Positions 18,600 to 28,422 of a DNA stretch of 64,000 nt are shown here, one piece after another (position 1 is the stretch's first letter; every line of letters starts with the position of its first letter). The DNA comes from Aureibacillus halotolerans. Its GTDB lineage: Bacteria > Bacillota > Bacilli > Bacillales > DSM-28697. The stretch is taken from assembly GCF_004363045.1 (NCBI RefSeq), contig NZ_SNYJ01000001.1:321218-385217 (forward strand), given 5' to 3'. The notes below the pieces were generated by a model. The model searched no databases. It was given only the letters and a program-made list of their open reading frames with translations, and was not told the origin of the DNA. A program made the position numbers and the translations under genes.

Positions 18600-19703
18600 T
18601 TACTTCGGTTGGAAGATTTCGTCGTAAATGCCCCCGTCATTAAAATGGTTTTCCTGCGCCTTTTGCCAGCCACCAAACTCCTCATCGACTGTAATCAAAT
18701 CGATCTCAGGAAACACATCCGCATACTCTTTAAGAATCTCTTCATCTCTAGGACGGTAGAAATTTTCGGCTGCCAAACGTTGACCTGTTTCCGTATATAA
18801 ATATTCTAAATAGGCTGTTGCCACTTCTGTTGTGCCATTTTCTTCAGCATTTTTGTCTACGACCGCCACAGGAGGCTCTGCAAGAATGCTGATGGATGGG
18901 ACGACGATGTCAAACTGGTCATCTCCTAGTTCTTTTAAAGTAAGAAAGGCTTCGTTTTCCCATGCGAGCAACACATCCCCAATGCCACGTTCAACAAAGG
19001 TGGTCGTTGACCCACGTGCACCTGAATCCAATACCTCAACATTTTGGTACAAGCTAGAAATATACTCCTTAACCTTCGCTTCATCGCCATCGAATGCACG
19101 CGTCGCATACGCCCAAGCCGCTAGATAGTTCCATCTTGCCCCACCAGACGTTTTTGGGTTTGGCGTAATAATACCAACATCTTCTTTAAGAAGGTCATCC
19201 CAATCGTTAATGCCTTTCGGATTTCCTTCACGGACGAGGAAAACGATGGTTGATGTATAAGGCGTTGAATTGTTTGGCAACTCTGATTGCCAATCTTCGC
19301 TCATAATACCCGTTTCTGCAACCGCGTCTATATCATATGCAAGAGCCAGTGTGACAACATCTGCCTTCAAACCATCCCGTACGGAACGGCCTTGTGAACC
19401 AGACCCTCCATGCGACTGATTAATTTCCACTTCCTGCCCTTGCTCTTCTAACCAATAGGTCTGAAATTCTTTATTAAATTGATCATATAATTCTCTCGTC
19501 GGATCGTAAGACACATTAAGTAGAGACACCTTTTCCTTCTGTTCAGTATCTGCACTTGCTTCTTCACCGCTAGCTTCAGCTTCATTACTGTTACTGCTAG
19601 CCCCCGTGCTAGTGGACCCGCTTGATCCAGCTCCACATCCGACTAAAAGAAGAGATAACAAAAATACACTCCATGTAACGAAAAACGGTTGCTTCAACTT
19701 CAA
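18600..19703 (-). CDS. sbp: Sulfate-binding lipoprotein
   Basis: 367 residues. Lipoprotein signal with lipobox LLVGC (Cys23), a Ser/Thr-rich linker to about residue 58, then the sulfate-binding fold starting [41 protein letters not shown] and [17 protein letters not shown] are the typical sulfate-contacting segments of the Sbp/CysP group. TTG start after AGGGGGAAG. First gene of sbp-cysT-cysW-cysA-yezD; scavenges sulfate or thiosulfate at the outer face of the membrane. Confidence 0.93.
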   Translation of the reverse strand: MKLKQPFFVTWSVFLLSLLLVGCGAGSSGSTSTGASSNSNEAEASGEEASADTEQKEKVSLLNVSYDPTRELYDQFNKEFQTYWLEEQGQEVEINQSHGGSGSQGRSVRDGLKADVVTLALAYDIDAVAETGIMSEDWQSELPNNSTPYTSTIVFLVREGNPKGINDWDDLLKEDVGIITPNPKTSGGARWNYLAAWAYATRAFDGDEAKVKEYISSLYQNVEVLDSGARGSTTTFVERGIGDVLLAWENEAFLTLKELGDDQFDIVVPSISILAEPPVAVVDKNAEENGTTEVATAYLEYLYTETGQRLAAENFYRPRDEEILKEYADVFPEIDLITVDEEFGGWQKAQENHFNDGGIYDEIFQPK

Positions 19704-19843
19704 AGTACTTCCCCCTTAGTTATGTTCTCTGTGTAGGATCAAGGAAAATCTCCCTTGGGTCCTCGAATTAAGGTGTACCTTCAGTTGACTGATCAGTACA
19801 TAGACGTGTATTCATTTTAAAACCAACTATTTCTATAAGGATT

Positions 19844-19872
19844 ATCATATACACCTTTAACGAATTCGTCAA
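19844..19872 (-). promoter_or_regulatory. Sigma-A promoter of the sulfate operon
   Basis: TTGACG, 17-bp spacer, TATGAT on the minus strand. The leader of about 130 bases contains a hairpin (GAGGACCCAAGG with CCTTGATCCT). ATAGTTGGTTTT just after the -10 loosely recalls a CymR site, but I do not claim it. No S-box or T-box core was seen. Confidence 0.8.
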
Positions 19873-19973
19873 CCTTTTTTCTTACTTATTTTTCGATGAA
19901 TTTTGCAATTTCCCTATACTCCGATCATTTGACTCAGGTATGGGCGAAGTCACAGAAAAAATCTGCTGAAAGA

Positions 19974-20188
19974 TAGTGAGTCTATGCGAGTCTTTCTCTT
20001 CAAAGCGAGCCAATAGATCGGAAAAGCGAGTCCATTTTGCCTTGAAGCGAGACTCTATCACCTAAAAGCGAGCCTGTAGCCTTGGTAAGCGAGACCTTCT
20101 CTTCAAAGCGAGCCTGTTATTTGGGAAAGTGAGTCTTTTTTCCCCTATCACCTTTATGCGAGCCTATAACCTTGGTAAATGAGCCATA
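19974..20188. repeat. Array of GCGAG motifs with 21-bp phasing
   Basis: Degenerate units built on AAGCGAG(C/T)C. Motif starts at 19976, 19986, 20005, 20026, 20047, 20068, 20089, 20108, 20129, 20158 and 20179, so most steps are exactly 21 bp. Sequence between motifs is not conserved. It lies between the fruA terminator and the sulfate promoter, with no coding potential. Confidence 0.85.
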
Positions 20189-20227
20189 AAACGACGAAGC
20201 CTGTCTTACTTTTATCCTTCAAAATAA

Positions 20228-20278
20228 AAAGAAGCATTCCCCAAAGTCGTTTTCATGACTTTGTGAAAATGCCTCTTT
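20228..20278 (-). terminator. Terminator of the fruRKA operon
   Basis: Long two-part stem: outer AAAGAGGCATT with AATGCTTCTTT, inner CAAAGTC with GACTTTG, then TTTATTTT on the minus strand. It begins 10 bases after the fruA stop. Confidence 0.85.
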
Positions 20279-20288
20279 AGCATTACCT

Positions 20289-22181
20289 TTAATTTTTTAT
20301 AGGTTTTTTCAGTAGCCCGACCATTAGAGCTGAAACTACAGCACCTATGGCAATGGCTAAAAGATAGAGCCAAGCACTTCCTATGACCACTGGGAAGACA
20401 AAAACGCCTCCGTGCGGTGCGGGTAATCCTATACCGAACAACATCGTCAACGCACCAGCAATTCCCGAGCCGACAACGATTGACGGTATGATACGTGCAG
20501 GGTCTGCGGCTGCGATTGGAATCGCCCCTTCGGTGATAAAGAATGCGCCTAGCACATAGCTCGTTTTGCCCGCATCACGTTCAACTTTCGTAAATTTGTT
20601 GCGGAACAAGGTCGTCGCTAACGCAAGACCAAGCGGTGGCACCATTCCGCCTGCCATAATCGCAGCGTGTGGAGCAAAATTGCCTGCATCAATCATGGCA
20701 ATGCCAAAGGTAAAGGCAGTTTTATTCAATGGTCCACCCATATCCACGGCCATCATGCCACCTAAAATCAGACCAAGAATTATAATGTTGCCTGTCGACA
20801 TGCCATTTAGCCAATCGGCAAGATTTGTATTCAACCAGCTGACTGGTCCTGCAACGACAAACCACATGATCATGCCAGTGGCAAAAATGCTAAGCACAGG
20901 ATAAAACAAAATCGTTTTGATGCCGTCCAACGTTTTGGGAAGTCCTGCGAGCAGCTGCTTTAAACCAAGCACGATATACCCTGCAAGGAACCCGGCAATT
21001 AATCCACCAAGAAAGCCTGCATCGGTTGTTGTCGCTATAAATCCACCGATCATCCCCGGCGCGAAACCAGGGCGTTCGGCAATGCTCATGGCAATGAACC
21101 CAGCTAGAACGGCAATCATCAGTCCAAAGGCATGATCGCCTCCAATGACCTTCAACGCTTCCGCAAACTGATTGTATGTCGGATCAGTAGGATCGGCAGA
21201 ATTGATGCCAAAGAAAAAGGAAATCGCCATTAAGACACCGCCACCGACGACAAACGGCAGCATGTTGGAGACGCCATTCATAAGATGCTTGTAAAAGCCT
21301 CCAGCGCCACGTCCTGTGCCTGTAGCTGCTTCGGAACCACGCTGCCCCTCCGCTTTGTAAACAGGAGCATCTTTGGCAGCAGCTTTTCTAATGAGCTCCT
21401 CCGGCTTACGGATGCCATCCGTCACACCTGTGATAATGACCGGTTTGCCATCAAAACGCGCCAGCTCCACCTTCGTATCGGCAGCGACAATAATACCATC
21501 CGCATTGGCAATCTCTTCATCTGTCAGGCGGTTTCGTACCCCGTCCGAACCGTTCGTTTCCACCTTGATGGAGATATTGAGTCCCTTTGCTTTATCCTTC
21601 AAAGCATCCGCTGCCATATACGTATGAGCGATGCCCGTAGGACATGCGGTTACTGCTAGCACACGAGGACCTCCATCTGTTGAGGCTGCTTCTGCTTCCG
21701 GCGGCTCGTCCTCTTTCGCAAGCTTATCCGCTTCTGCGGCATTGACAGCATGAAGTACGTCTTCTGTGCTTTTTGCGTCAAGCAGCTGTTGGCGAAACGA
21801 CTCATCCATGAGCAATGTCGAAAGCCTCGATAACGTTTGGAGATGATCGTTGTTGGCTCCTTCGCTAGCCGCAATCATAAAGAACAAGTGCGCAGGCTGC
21901 TGGTCTAGCGAGTCAAAATCAAGCCCTGCTTTAGAACGTCCAAAGGCAATGGCTGGTGTTTTCACAGCCGCTGATTTGGCGTGTGGAATCGCAATGCCTT
22001 CACCAATGCCTGTTGATGTTTGCTCCTCACGAGCTTGAATAGCGTCACGATATGCGTTGTAATCGTTAAGACGACCCGCATCAGCTAAGGTCATAGCTAA
22101 CTCATCCAATGCTTCTGCTTTTGACGTGGCATTGAGATCTAAACGAATCGTATCTGCCTTTAAGAGCTCAGTTATTTTCAT
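20289..22181 (-). CDS. fruA: Fructose PTS permease, EIIA-EIIB-EIIC fusion
   Basis: 630 residues. IIA domain (1-150) with phospho-accepting His67 in GIAIPHAKS. IIB domain (about 172-275) with Cys180 in VLAVTACPTGIAHTYMA. IIC membrane domain (about 305-625) with GGVLMAISFF and MGGPLNKTAFTFG. Imports fructose as fructose 1-phosphate at the expense of phosphoenolpyruvate. GGAGGGG precedes the ATG. It overlaps fruK by 4 bases, which suggests translational coupling. Confidence 0.96.
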   Translation of the reverse strand: MKITELLKADTIRLDLNATSKAEALDELAMTLADAGRLNDYNAYRDAIQAREEQTSTGIGEGIAIPHAKSAAVKTPAIAFGRSKAGLDFDSLDQQPAHLFFMIAASEGANNDHLQTLSRLSTLLMDESFRQQLLDAKSTEDVLHAVNAAEADKLAKEDEPPEAEAASTDGGPRVLAVTACPTGIAHTYMAADALKDKAKGLNISIKVETNGSDGVRNRLTDEEIANADGIIVAADTKVELARFDGKPVIITGVTDGIRKPEELIRKAAAKDAPVYKAEGQRGSEAATGTGRGAGGFYKHLMNGVSNMLPFVVGGGVLMAISFFFGINSADPTDPTYNQFAEALKVIGGDHAFGLMIAVLAGFIAMSIAERPGFAPGMIGGFIATTTDAGFLGGLIAGFLAGYIVLGLKQLLAGLPKTLDGIKTILFYPVLSIFATGMIMWFVVAGPVSWLNTNLADWLNGMSTGNIIILGLILGGMMAVDMGGPLNKTAFTFGIAMIDAGNFAPHAAIMAGGMVPPLGLALATTLFRNKFTKVERDAGKTSYVLGAFFITEGAIPIAAADPARIIPSIVVGSGIAGALTMLFGIGLPAPHGGVFVFPVVIGSAWLYLLAIAIGAVVSALMVGLLKKPIKN

Positions 22182-23110
22182 GATATCCCCTCCTCATTTA
22201 ACCCTTGCAATTCAATTGTTGGCACAAGGGCTTCAACTGTTTCTCTATCACAAAGACCCGCTGAAAAAGCCGTTGCGCTCCCCGTTGAAATCGCCAATTT
22301 CAAGGCGTCTTCAACGGTGTCATGTTTCTTAAATTGATGAATGAACCCAGCTGTAAATGAATCGCCGGCACCAACGGAATTGATGACCGTCCCCTTTGGC
22401 GCATGTGCGTGAATGACTTTTTTTCCACTGACATACAAAGCACCGTCTCCTGCCATGGAGATCAAGATATGCGTCACGCCAAAGTCCGTTTGGATCCGTT
22501 TGGCTAGTCGCACCGCATCAGAAATCGAATCCACCGACGTATCGTACAACTCCCCAAGCTCTTGATGATTGGGTTTAATAAAATCTGGGGCTGCCTTTAA
22601 CCCTTCACGCAGGCCGGCGCCACTCGTGTCCAAAAACACATGTGCACCACGATTGTGAATGAGTTTTGTGAGCGTCGCATACACCGTCTCGGGCAACGTT
22701 GCGGGGACAGATCCTGCAAGGACAACGGTGTCGTTTTCATTGATTTGTTCAAGCTTCTTTTGAAAGTTTGTAAAATTCGCGTCCGTAATGTCTGGTGAAA
22801 CACCGTTAATTTCCGTTTCCTGTCCACTTTTCAGCTTCACGTTAATGCGAGTTTCTCCTTCGAGCTGTTCAAAGTCCGCCTCAATTTGTTCCTTTGCCAT
22901 CGCATCAACGATCGCTTTACCCGTAAAGCCACCAACAAAGCCAAGCGCTTTCGAGGGCGAACCCAACGTCTTTAGCACGCGTGAGACGTTAATGCCCTTA
23001 CCTCCCGCTGATGTGTAGCTGTTTGTGCTTTTGATCACACTTCCTTCATTAAAGGAATCAATATGGACGACATAGTCCAAAGCCGGATTTAACGTGACGG
23101 TATAGATCAA
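22178..23110 (-). CDS. fruK: 1-Phosphofructokinase
   Basis: 310 residues, PfkB/ribokinase fold. GGKGINVSRVLKTLGS near residue 37 and GAGDSFTAGFIH near 247 hold the substrate-binding and catalytic Asp motifs. Phosphorylates fructose 1-phosphate to fructose 1,6-bisphosphate. It overlaps fruR upstream and fruA downstream by 4 bases each, so the three genes are tightly coupled. Confidence 0.95.
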   Translation of the reverse strand: MIYTVTLNPALDYVVHIDSFNEGSVIKSTNSYTSAGGKGINVSRVLKTLGSPSKALGFVGGFTGKAIVDAMAKEQIEADFEQLEGETRINVKLKSGQETEINGVSPDITDANFTNFQKKLEQINENDTVVLAGSVPATLPETVYATLTKLIHNRGAHVFLDTSGAGLREGLKAAPDFIKPNHQELGELYDTSVDSISDAVRLAKRIQTDFGVTHILISMAGDGALYVSGKKVIHAHAPKGTVINSVGAGDSFTAGFIHQFKKHDTVEDALKLAISTGSATAFSAGLCDRETVEALVPTIELQGLNEEGIS

Positions 23111-23862
23111 AGCTGCACCACCTTTACTTCTGTCTTTTGCATAAGTGCTTCTTTCTTTTCAGGATCGAGCAGGGAAGACGTCACAAATGTAGCCTCGTTT
23201 AGATGCCCGACACTGGCAAACGATGCTTCCCCCACCTTCGAATGGTCCGCCAAAACGAATCGTCTTGCGGTCAATGAAAGCGCTGTTTTTTTAACAAACG
23301 CCTCATCTGGATCAGGTGTTGTGTATCCTTGGAAGGGATCGACACCGTTCATGCCAAGAAATGCACAGTCAAACCGATAGGCCTGCAACGCTTCTGCTGC
23401 TCTTGGTCCGACCAAAGCGGCTGTACCTGCCTTTGTGCGACCACCAATGACATAAGTTGAAATGCCATATTCCATTAATCTCGTCACGTGCGGAATTCCG
23501 TTGGTCACAACGACGACCTGCTTATCCTGTAAAAAAGGAATCATTTCAAAGGTTGTCGTTCCAGCGTCAAGGTAAATGCAAGCACCTTGTTGGACTTCCT
23601 TAGCTGCTTCTCTTGCAATATGTTTTTTTTCATTTTGATGACGTGATGTTTTTTCAGCGACCGTTAGCTCCTCGCTCCGCTTTTTGCGAAGAGATGCACC
23701 ACCGTGAACGCGTTTAATGTATTGATCATTTTCAAGCTCTGTCAGATCCCGGCGAATGGTCGACTCCGAAGCACTCGTTTCCTTCACTAGCTCCTGAACT
23801 GACACAACATCTTGCTTATTTAGCAAAGCCAATATTAAGTCTCGACGTTCAATGGTAAGCAT
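23107..23862 (-). CDS. fruR: DeoR-family repressor of the fructose operon
   Basis: 251 residues. N-terminal DeoR helix-turn-helix (residues 5-57, SASESTIRRDLTELE), then the sugar-phosphate sensor domain with YLDAGTTTFEMIPFL and FLGMNGVDP. The ligand is probably fructose 1-phosphate, as in homologues. First gene of fruRKA. Its own promoter is covered by 10-bp repeats that look like its operators. Confidence 0.94.
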   Translation of the reverse strand: MLTIERRDLILALLNKQDVVSVQELVKETSASESTIRRDLTELENDQYIKRVHGGASLRKKRSEELTVAEKTSRHQNEKKHIAREAAKEVQQGACIYLDAGTTTFEMIPFLQDKQVVVVTNGIPHVTRLMEYGISTYVIGGRTKAGTAALVGPRAAEALQAYRFDCAFLGMNGVDPFQGYTTPDPDEAFVKKTALSLTARRFVLADHSKVGEASFASVGHLNEATFVTSSLLDPEKKEALMQKTEVKVVQL

Positions 23863-23899
23863 ACGTGCACCTCACTTATTGAATTCGGTTGCATAAATG

Positions 23900-23961
23900 A
23901 GAATAACGCCAAAAACGATCATTGTCAATCACAAACGATCAATAACGATTACAAACAATCA
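23900..23961 (-). promoter_or_regulatory. fruRKA promoter with 10-bp-phased FruR operator repeats
   Basis: On the minus strand TTGACA (23923-23928), 17 bp, TATTCT (23900-23905), close to consensus. In plus orientation the repeat AAACGATCA starts at 23913 and 23933, with variants TAACGATTA at 23943 and AAACAATCA at 23953. A weaker copy at 23923 coincides with the -35 box. Steps of exactly 10 bp place all copies on one face of the helix, as expected for a multimeric DeoR repressor. Confidence 0.85.
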
Positions 23962-24059
23962 TTAGTAGTTGGATAAAAAGGAAGGATTAAACAAAAGTAG
24001 ATGGGAGAGTGATGTGGGGGATTGGAGATCCGTTGAAGAGCTACGTTTAAAAACCAAAA

Positions 24060-24087
24060 GGGAAAGCACCTTTATCGGTACTTTCCC
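24060..24087 (-). terminator. Terminator of uxuA
   Basis: GGGAAAG and CTTTCCC with inner ACC/GGT pairs form the stem. On the minus strand TTTTGGTTTTT follows, 15 bases after the stop of uxuA. Confidence 0.8.
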
Positions 24088-24102
24088 CAAACGTCCTATG
24101 AT

Positions 24103-25167
24103 TTATTTTTGACTAGCGCGTTCAAATGCATCCCAAAGACCCCAGAGGTACATGATGCCGAGGGCGCGGTCGTAAAGTCCGTACCCTGGACGGCATTTTT
24201 CTCCCCAAATGTGGCGCCCATGGTCAGGACGGGCATAGCCGTTAAAACCACTGTCGTGATAGGCTTTGACCACGCCAGTGATGTCGACGGATCCGTCCTC
24301 TGTCCGATGAGATGTTTCAATAAAATCACCATTAGGAAAAACCTTCACGTTACGAATATGAGCAAACGGAATATGGTCTGCAAATTCAGTGACGAGAGAG
24401 GGAATGTCATTGGCAGGATTAGCGCCAAGAGAACCACTGCATAGTGTTAATCCATTGCTTGGTGAATCGACAAGTCCCACAAGACGTTTCAAACTGTCGC
24501 GATTGGTCATGATTCTTGGCAGACCGAACACGGAAAACGGTGGATCATCGGGATGAATCGCCATCTTAATGCCTGCTTCCTCAGCGACTGGAATGATGGC
24601 TTCAAGAAAATACTGCAGATTGTTCCAAAGGTCTTCTTCTGTGACGTTTTCATACGCTTTGAAGACATCCTCTAAGTGCTCAAGTCGCTCCGGCTCCCAC
24701 CCTGGCATTGTGAATTCAGTTTGCGTCACCGTTTTCACAAGCTCAAGCGGATCAATGCCTTCCACCTTCGCATTTTCAAAAAACAACGCTGTAGACCCGT
24801 CTTCCATTTCCTTAAACAAGTCTGTGCGCGTCCAGTCAAACACCGGCATAAAGTTGTAGCAAATGACCTTAACGCCAGCTTTGCCTAAACGACGAATGGT
24901 TTCTTTGTAATTGTCAATGTATGTATCTCTCGTCGGAAGACCGAGTTTAATGTCTTCATGCACATTGACGCTTTCCACGACATCGATGTGAAATCCGTTC
25001 TTTTCTGAGAGCGCCTTCATTTCTTCGATTCGTTCGACTGGCCAAAGAACTCCAGCAGGGAGATCATGCAAGCTCCAAACCAAGCCTGTCACCTGAGGAA
25101 TTTGCCGAATCTGCTCAAGCGTTACCGAATCATTGCCTTCGCCATACCATCTAAAAACCATTTGCAT
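24103..25167 (-). CDS. uxuA: Mannonate dehydratase
   Basis: 354 residues. Removes water from D-mannonate to give 2-keto-3-deoxygluconate in glucuronate breakdown. TIM-barrel enzyme of the xylose-isomerase-like clan: [33 protein letters not shown] and [13 protein letters not shown] supply the metal and substrate residues. GAGGAGG lies before the ATG at 25167 (MQMVFRWYG); the frame extends 9 codons further but without support. It is the last gene after the AraC sensor gene, but a 0.9-kb gap with a repeat array and a terminator lies between, so it may have its own promoter. Confidence 0.94.
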   Translation of the reverse strand: MQMVFRWYGEGNDSVTLEQIRQIPQVTGLVWSLHDLPAGVLWPVERIEEMKALSEKNGFHIDVVESVNVHEDIKLGLPTRDTYIDNYKETIRRLGKAGVKVICYNFMPVFDWTRTDLFKEMEDGSTALFFENAKVEGIDPLELVKTVTQTEFTMPGWEPERLEHLEDVFKAYENVTEEDLWNNLQYFLEAIIPVAEEAGIKMAIHPDDPPFSVFGLPRIMTNRDSLKRLVGLVDSPSNGLTLCSGSLGANPANDIPSLVTEFADHIPFAHIRNVKVFPNGDFIETSHRTEDGSVDITGVVKAYHDSGFNGYARPDHGRHIWGEKCRPGYGLYDRALGIMYLWGLWDAFERASQK

Positions 25168-25310
25168 GCTGTCTTCCTCCTCTATCGTTTGCATATGTCT
25201 AGTATAGCAGAGGGAGAATTACAATGGGTATGGGCAGATTTAAGGTTTTATCTGTTTATGGTAGGCAATTTAGTAGTGATATGAGTGGATCTATCAAATG
25301 AAAATTTCTT

Positions 25311-26040
25311 TTCGAGCACGAGTCCATGATTTTCGCGCGCTCATCCGGTTTTTTCGCGCGCACTGCCTTCGATATTTCGCGCACAAATTGCTGATTTTCG
25401 CGCACTATTTCCTTTTTCGAGCACGAACTCTTGATTTTCGCGCACTCATCCACTGATTTCGCGCACCTCTTTCGATTTTTCGCGCACAAATTGCTGATTT
25501 TCGCGCACTATTTCCTTTTCGAGCACGAACTCTTGATTTTCGCGCAATCATCCACTGATTTCGCGCACCACTTTCGATTTTTCGCGCACAAATTGCTGAT
25601 TTTCGCGCGCTATTTCTTTTTCGAGCACGACCCATTGATTTCCGCGCGCTCATCCGGTTTTTTCGCGCACCACTTTCGATTTTTCGCGCACACATTACGG
25701 ATTTTCGCGCACTATTTCCTTTTCGAGCACGAACCCTTGATTTTCGCGCAATCATCCACTGATTTCGCGCACCACTTTCGATTTTTCGCGCACAAATTGC
25801 TGATTTTCGCGCGCTATTTCTTTTTCGAGCACGACCCATTGATTTCCGCGCGCTCATCCGGTTTTTTCGCGCACCACTTTCGATTTTTCGCGCACACATT
25901 ACGGATTTTCGCGCACTATTTCCTTTTCGAGCACGAACTCTTGATTTTCGCGCAATCATCCACTGATTTCGCGCACCACTTTCGATTTTTCGCGCACACA
26001 TTACGGATTTTCGCGCACTATTTCCATTTTCGAGCACGAA
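25311..26040. repeat. Array of about 36 CG(C/A)GC motifs with 21-bp phasing
   Basis: Built from TTTCGCGCAC or TTTCGAGCAC units. Early motif starts at 25313, 25334, 25355, 25378, 25399, 25418, 25439, 25460 and 25481 give steps of 21 bp with small deviations. Units also group into a higher-order repeat of five (about 103 bp) that is copied nearly exactly several times, indicating recent expansion. Both strands stay open for over 200 codons (25405-26070 minus, 25431-26180 plus) only because the unit lacks stops; neither has a ribosome binding site. It fills the gap between the AraC gene and uxuA. Confidence 0.88.
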
Positions 26041-26046
26041 TCCTGC

Positions 26047-26075
26047 AAAAAGAACGTGCCCCCTCAGCACGTTCT
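26047..26075 (-). terminator. Terminator of the AraC sensor gene
   Basis: AGAACGTGC and GCACGTTCT form a perfect 9-bp stem followed by TTTTTGC on the minus strand. It lies 17 bases after the stop. Confidence 0.85.
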
Positions 26076-26091
26076 ACGTCTTTCAAAGCTT

Positions 26092-28347
26092 CTACATCTT
26101 CATATCCCGTTGCTCGAACTGATGTGCTTGGCGGTACTTTCCTGGGGTCATGCCCTCCATCTTTCGGAAGTACCGGATAAAGGATGCGGAACTGCTATAG
26201 CGAAGCTGCTCAGCAATATCGGCCACCTTTAGGTTGGAGTCACGGAGCCAGGCCTTCGCGAGCGTGAGGCGATGTTTCATCAAATACTCGCTAAAGGACA
26301 TGCCCATATCCTTTTTGAACACGCGACTAAGGTACGTGGCGTGAAAATGCAGTGTGGACGCACAATACTCTAGTGTTAAATCGGTATCAGCCTTTTCTTC
26401 AATCATCTGTAGCATCTGCTTTGTAATGTCTGCGCGTTCTGAAGGCTGCTGTTTTTCAAACTCCGCTGCAAGTGGGTACAACACGGTGTCTCTGAGCCAT
26501 TCTTCGTAGGCATCTAACGATGGAAGGGCAAGCAATTCGCCAAACACATCCCGTTCTCGTAAAAATGTACTGGAGCCAATGCCCTGTTCTTGGGCGAGGC
26601 ATATTGCTTTAAGAAAGAGACGCACCATTGTCAACTGATTTTCATAGAAGGAGGCGTTTTTCTGTTTTAGCTCATGGACAAACTGATGCAACTGCTCGGA
26701 GATCTCCTCTCTTCGCATACTTTTGACTGCTGCCACGACTTCCTGAATGCTTTCCTCAGGATAAAATTTTTCAAGTGAATCTGGCTTCACATCGGCAATG
26801 GACAAGACGACGCCATGCCCAAGCTGAATTCGACTGACTAAAGCTTCGCGACTTTCTTCACAGGCTTTGTGAATGCCTTTAAGCTCTATAAACGAGCGGC
26901 TCATGCCGATGCTAATTTCCATATGAAGATACTCTTGAACGGCTTGTTTGATTCGCTCAGCAAACGCAGCGATACTCTCCTTTTCGTCTTTGTCGTGCGA
27001 TACAAGCAAATAAATGACCGCATTTTTCATCACTGGCGGAAAGGATGCTTGATTCATCTGAAGGTCTTGAATGATGTTTTGAATGCCAAAAACAAACAAG
27101 TCTTGGTCTTGAAGCGTATAAGGAGAAGACGGTTTGACATCCATTTGAATCGCTAAGACATACAGTGTGGACCATGAGGTTGGAAGGCTGTAATAGGCAA
27201 ATTTCCGTTCCGCCTCCTTAGTCGTCATTTGACCAGACAACAACCGCAGCATAAACCATTCCCTCATCTGCCCAAGCTGCTCCCGGAGCTGGTTCCCTAA
27301 ACGGGTTTCTGATCTCACAAGTGTGTTCAAACGTTCTTCAATTGATCCAAATTCATCCTTCCTTTTCTCATGAAGGCCACTTCTCTGATGCAGCCTTCGA
27401 ATCGGTCGATACATTCGTCTCGATCCATGCACCGCTAAGACACTCGTCGCAATAAAAATGACGATACAAGACACAAACGTAAACCAGCCAATGGCTCGTG
27501 AATCCGCATGTAATGTGTCCATTGAGGCAAGGGACACATACAGCCACCCGTTGTACGAGGACACCCGATACATGACCATCCACGACTCTTGCTGAATGGT
27601 CGTTAAAAAATGACCCGCTTGCGTCTCATTCTCCCTTACATGGCGAGAAAGTCGTTCCTTTAATTCATTCGGTTGAAACTGAGCTGGATAGTTTCCTGAA
27701 ACCACCTCTGCCTCGTCATTTAAGATCAACATCTGATTGACCGATGTATCCTCGGGGATCAGAGGCTCAAGGCTATCTTTTTTAAATGTCACAATCACCA
27801 GCCCGAGTGGTTCCATCGAGTCGTCTAGGATCGGCCACTTTTTCACTAAGCTAATATAAGGTTCTTCGTTGGTGAACATGCCTGATCCGTGCGAAACCCA
27901 TGTAGAGGTTTGGCTTTGCCGGGCAAGTCCTTGATAGAAGGCATGTGTAGGTAATTGCGACAATACCTCCAACCCATTCTTGCTGACGAGCCAATCCTGC
28001 TGCAAATTGACGAGTGTTGTGTTTGCGACCTCTATGCCATTGGGCTCCAACGTTTGAAGTCCATTTGAGAGCTCTCTGTACTGTAAAAAATCCTTCGGCG
28101 ACAGAGGCTTGTCCATTGCATACATCATGGGTCGTGAATTCATCCATTGAATCGTGGAATAATCCGCTTCTTCAAGAACTCGTTCAACTGTCAACTGGTT
28201 TTGGTAGAGGAGTTGCCTTGAGCTCTCCTCTACCTTTTCCTGAATCGTACTTGCGGCGCGATGGTACGAAAACACCCCCAGCACGATGACTGGAATAGCT
28301 CCAAAGCAGAGACTAAACATCAACAAGCGTTTGAAATATTTAGGCAT
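26092..28347 (-). CDS. Membrane-anchored AraC-family regulator (YesS-like)
   Basis: 751 residues. First membrane helix at about 8-30, extracellular Cache-like sensor region to about 290, second helix about 292-316 (WFTFVSCIVIFIATSVLAV), HAMP-like linker, a cytoplasmic middle region, and two AraC helix-turn-helix motifs at the C-terminus (TLEYCASTLHFHATYLSRVF and VADIAEQLRYSSSASFIRYF). AGGAG lies five bases before the ATG at 28347. Such one-component sensors usually control the adjacent sugar ABC transporter and catabolic genes, here the three transporter genes upstream and uxuA downstream (inference). Confidence 0.9.
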   Translation of the reverse strand: MPKYFKRLLMFSLCFGAIPVIVLGVFSYHRAASTIQEKVEESSRQLLYQNQLTVERVLEEADYSTIQWMNSRPMMYAMDKPLSPKDFLQYRELSNGLQTLEPNGIEVANTTLVNLQQDWLVSKNGLEVLSQLPTHAFYQGLARQSQTSTWVSHGSGMFTNEEPYISLVKKWPILDDSMEPLGLVIVTFKKDSLEPLIPEDTSVNQMLILNDEAEVVSGNYPAQFQPNELKERLSRHVRENETQAGHFLTTIQQESWMVMYRVSSYNGWLYVSLASMDTLHADSRAIGWFTFVSCIVIFIATSVLAVHGSRRMYRPIRRLHQRSGLHEKRKDEFGSIEERLNTLVRSETRLGNQLREQLGQMREWFMLRLLSGQMTTKEAERKFAYYSLPTSWSTLYVLAIQMDVKPSSPYTLQDQDLFVFGIQNIIQDLQMNQASFPPVMKNAVIYLLVSHDKDEKESIAAFAERIKQAVQEYLHMEISIGMSRSFIELKGIHKACEESREALVSRIQLGHGVVLSIADVKPDSLEKFYPEESIQEVVAAVKSMRREEISEQLHQFVHELKQKNASFYENQLTMVRLFLKAICLAQEQGIGSSTFLRERDVFGELLALPSLDAYEEWLRDTVLYPLAAEFEKQQPSERADITKQMLQMIEEKADTDLTLEYCASTLHFHATYLSRVFKKDMGMSFSEYLMKHRLTLAKAWLRDSNLKVADIAEQLRYSSSASFIRYFRKMEGMTPGKYRQAHQFEQRDMKM

Positions 28348-28422
28348 TGGCACTCCTCTTTTTTATCGCCGGAGAAAACATTGTATTCAGAGTGAAACGA
28401 ATTGCCTCTATTTAACGTTTGC

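Noticed and set aside
19704-19843. S-box or T-box leader on the sulfate operon
   Set aside because: No kink-turn or T-box GGGTGGNACCGCG element; the leader is too short.
25405-26180. Two long open frames on opposite strands (221 and 249 codons)
   Set aside because: They are produced by a repeat unit without stops, have no ribosome binding site and read as low-complexity Ala-Arg-Lys-Ser or Phe-Ala-His strings.
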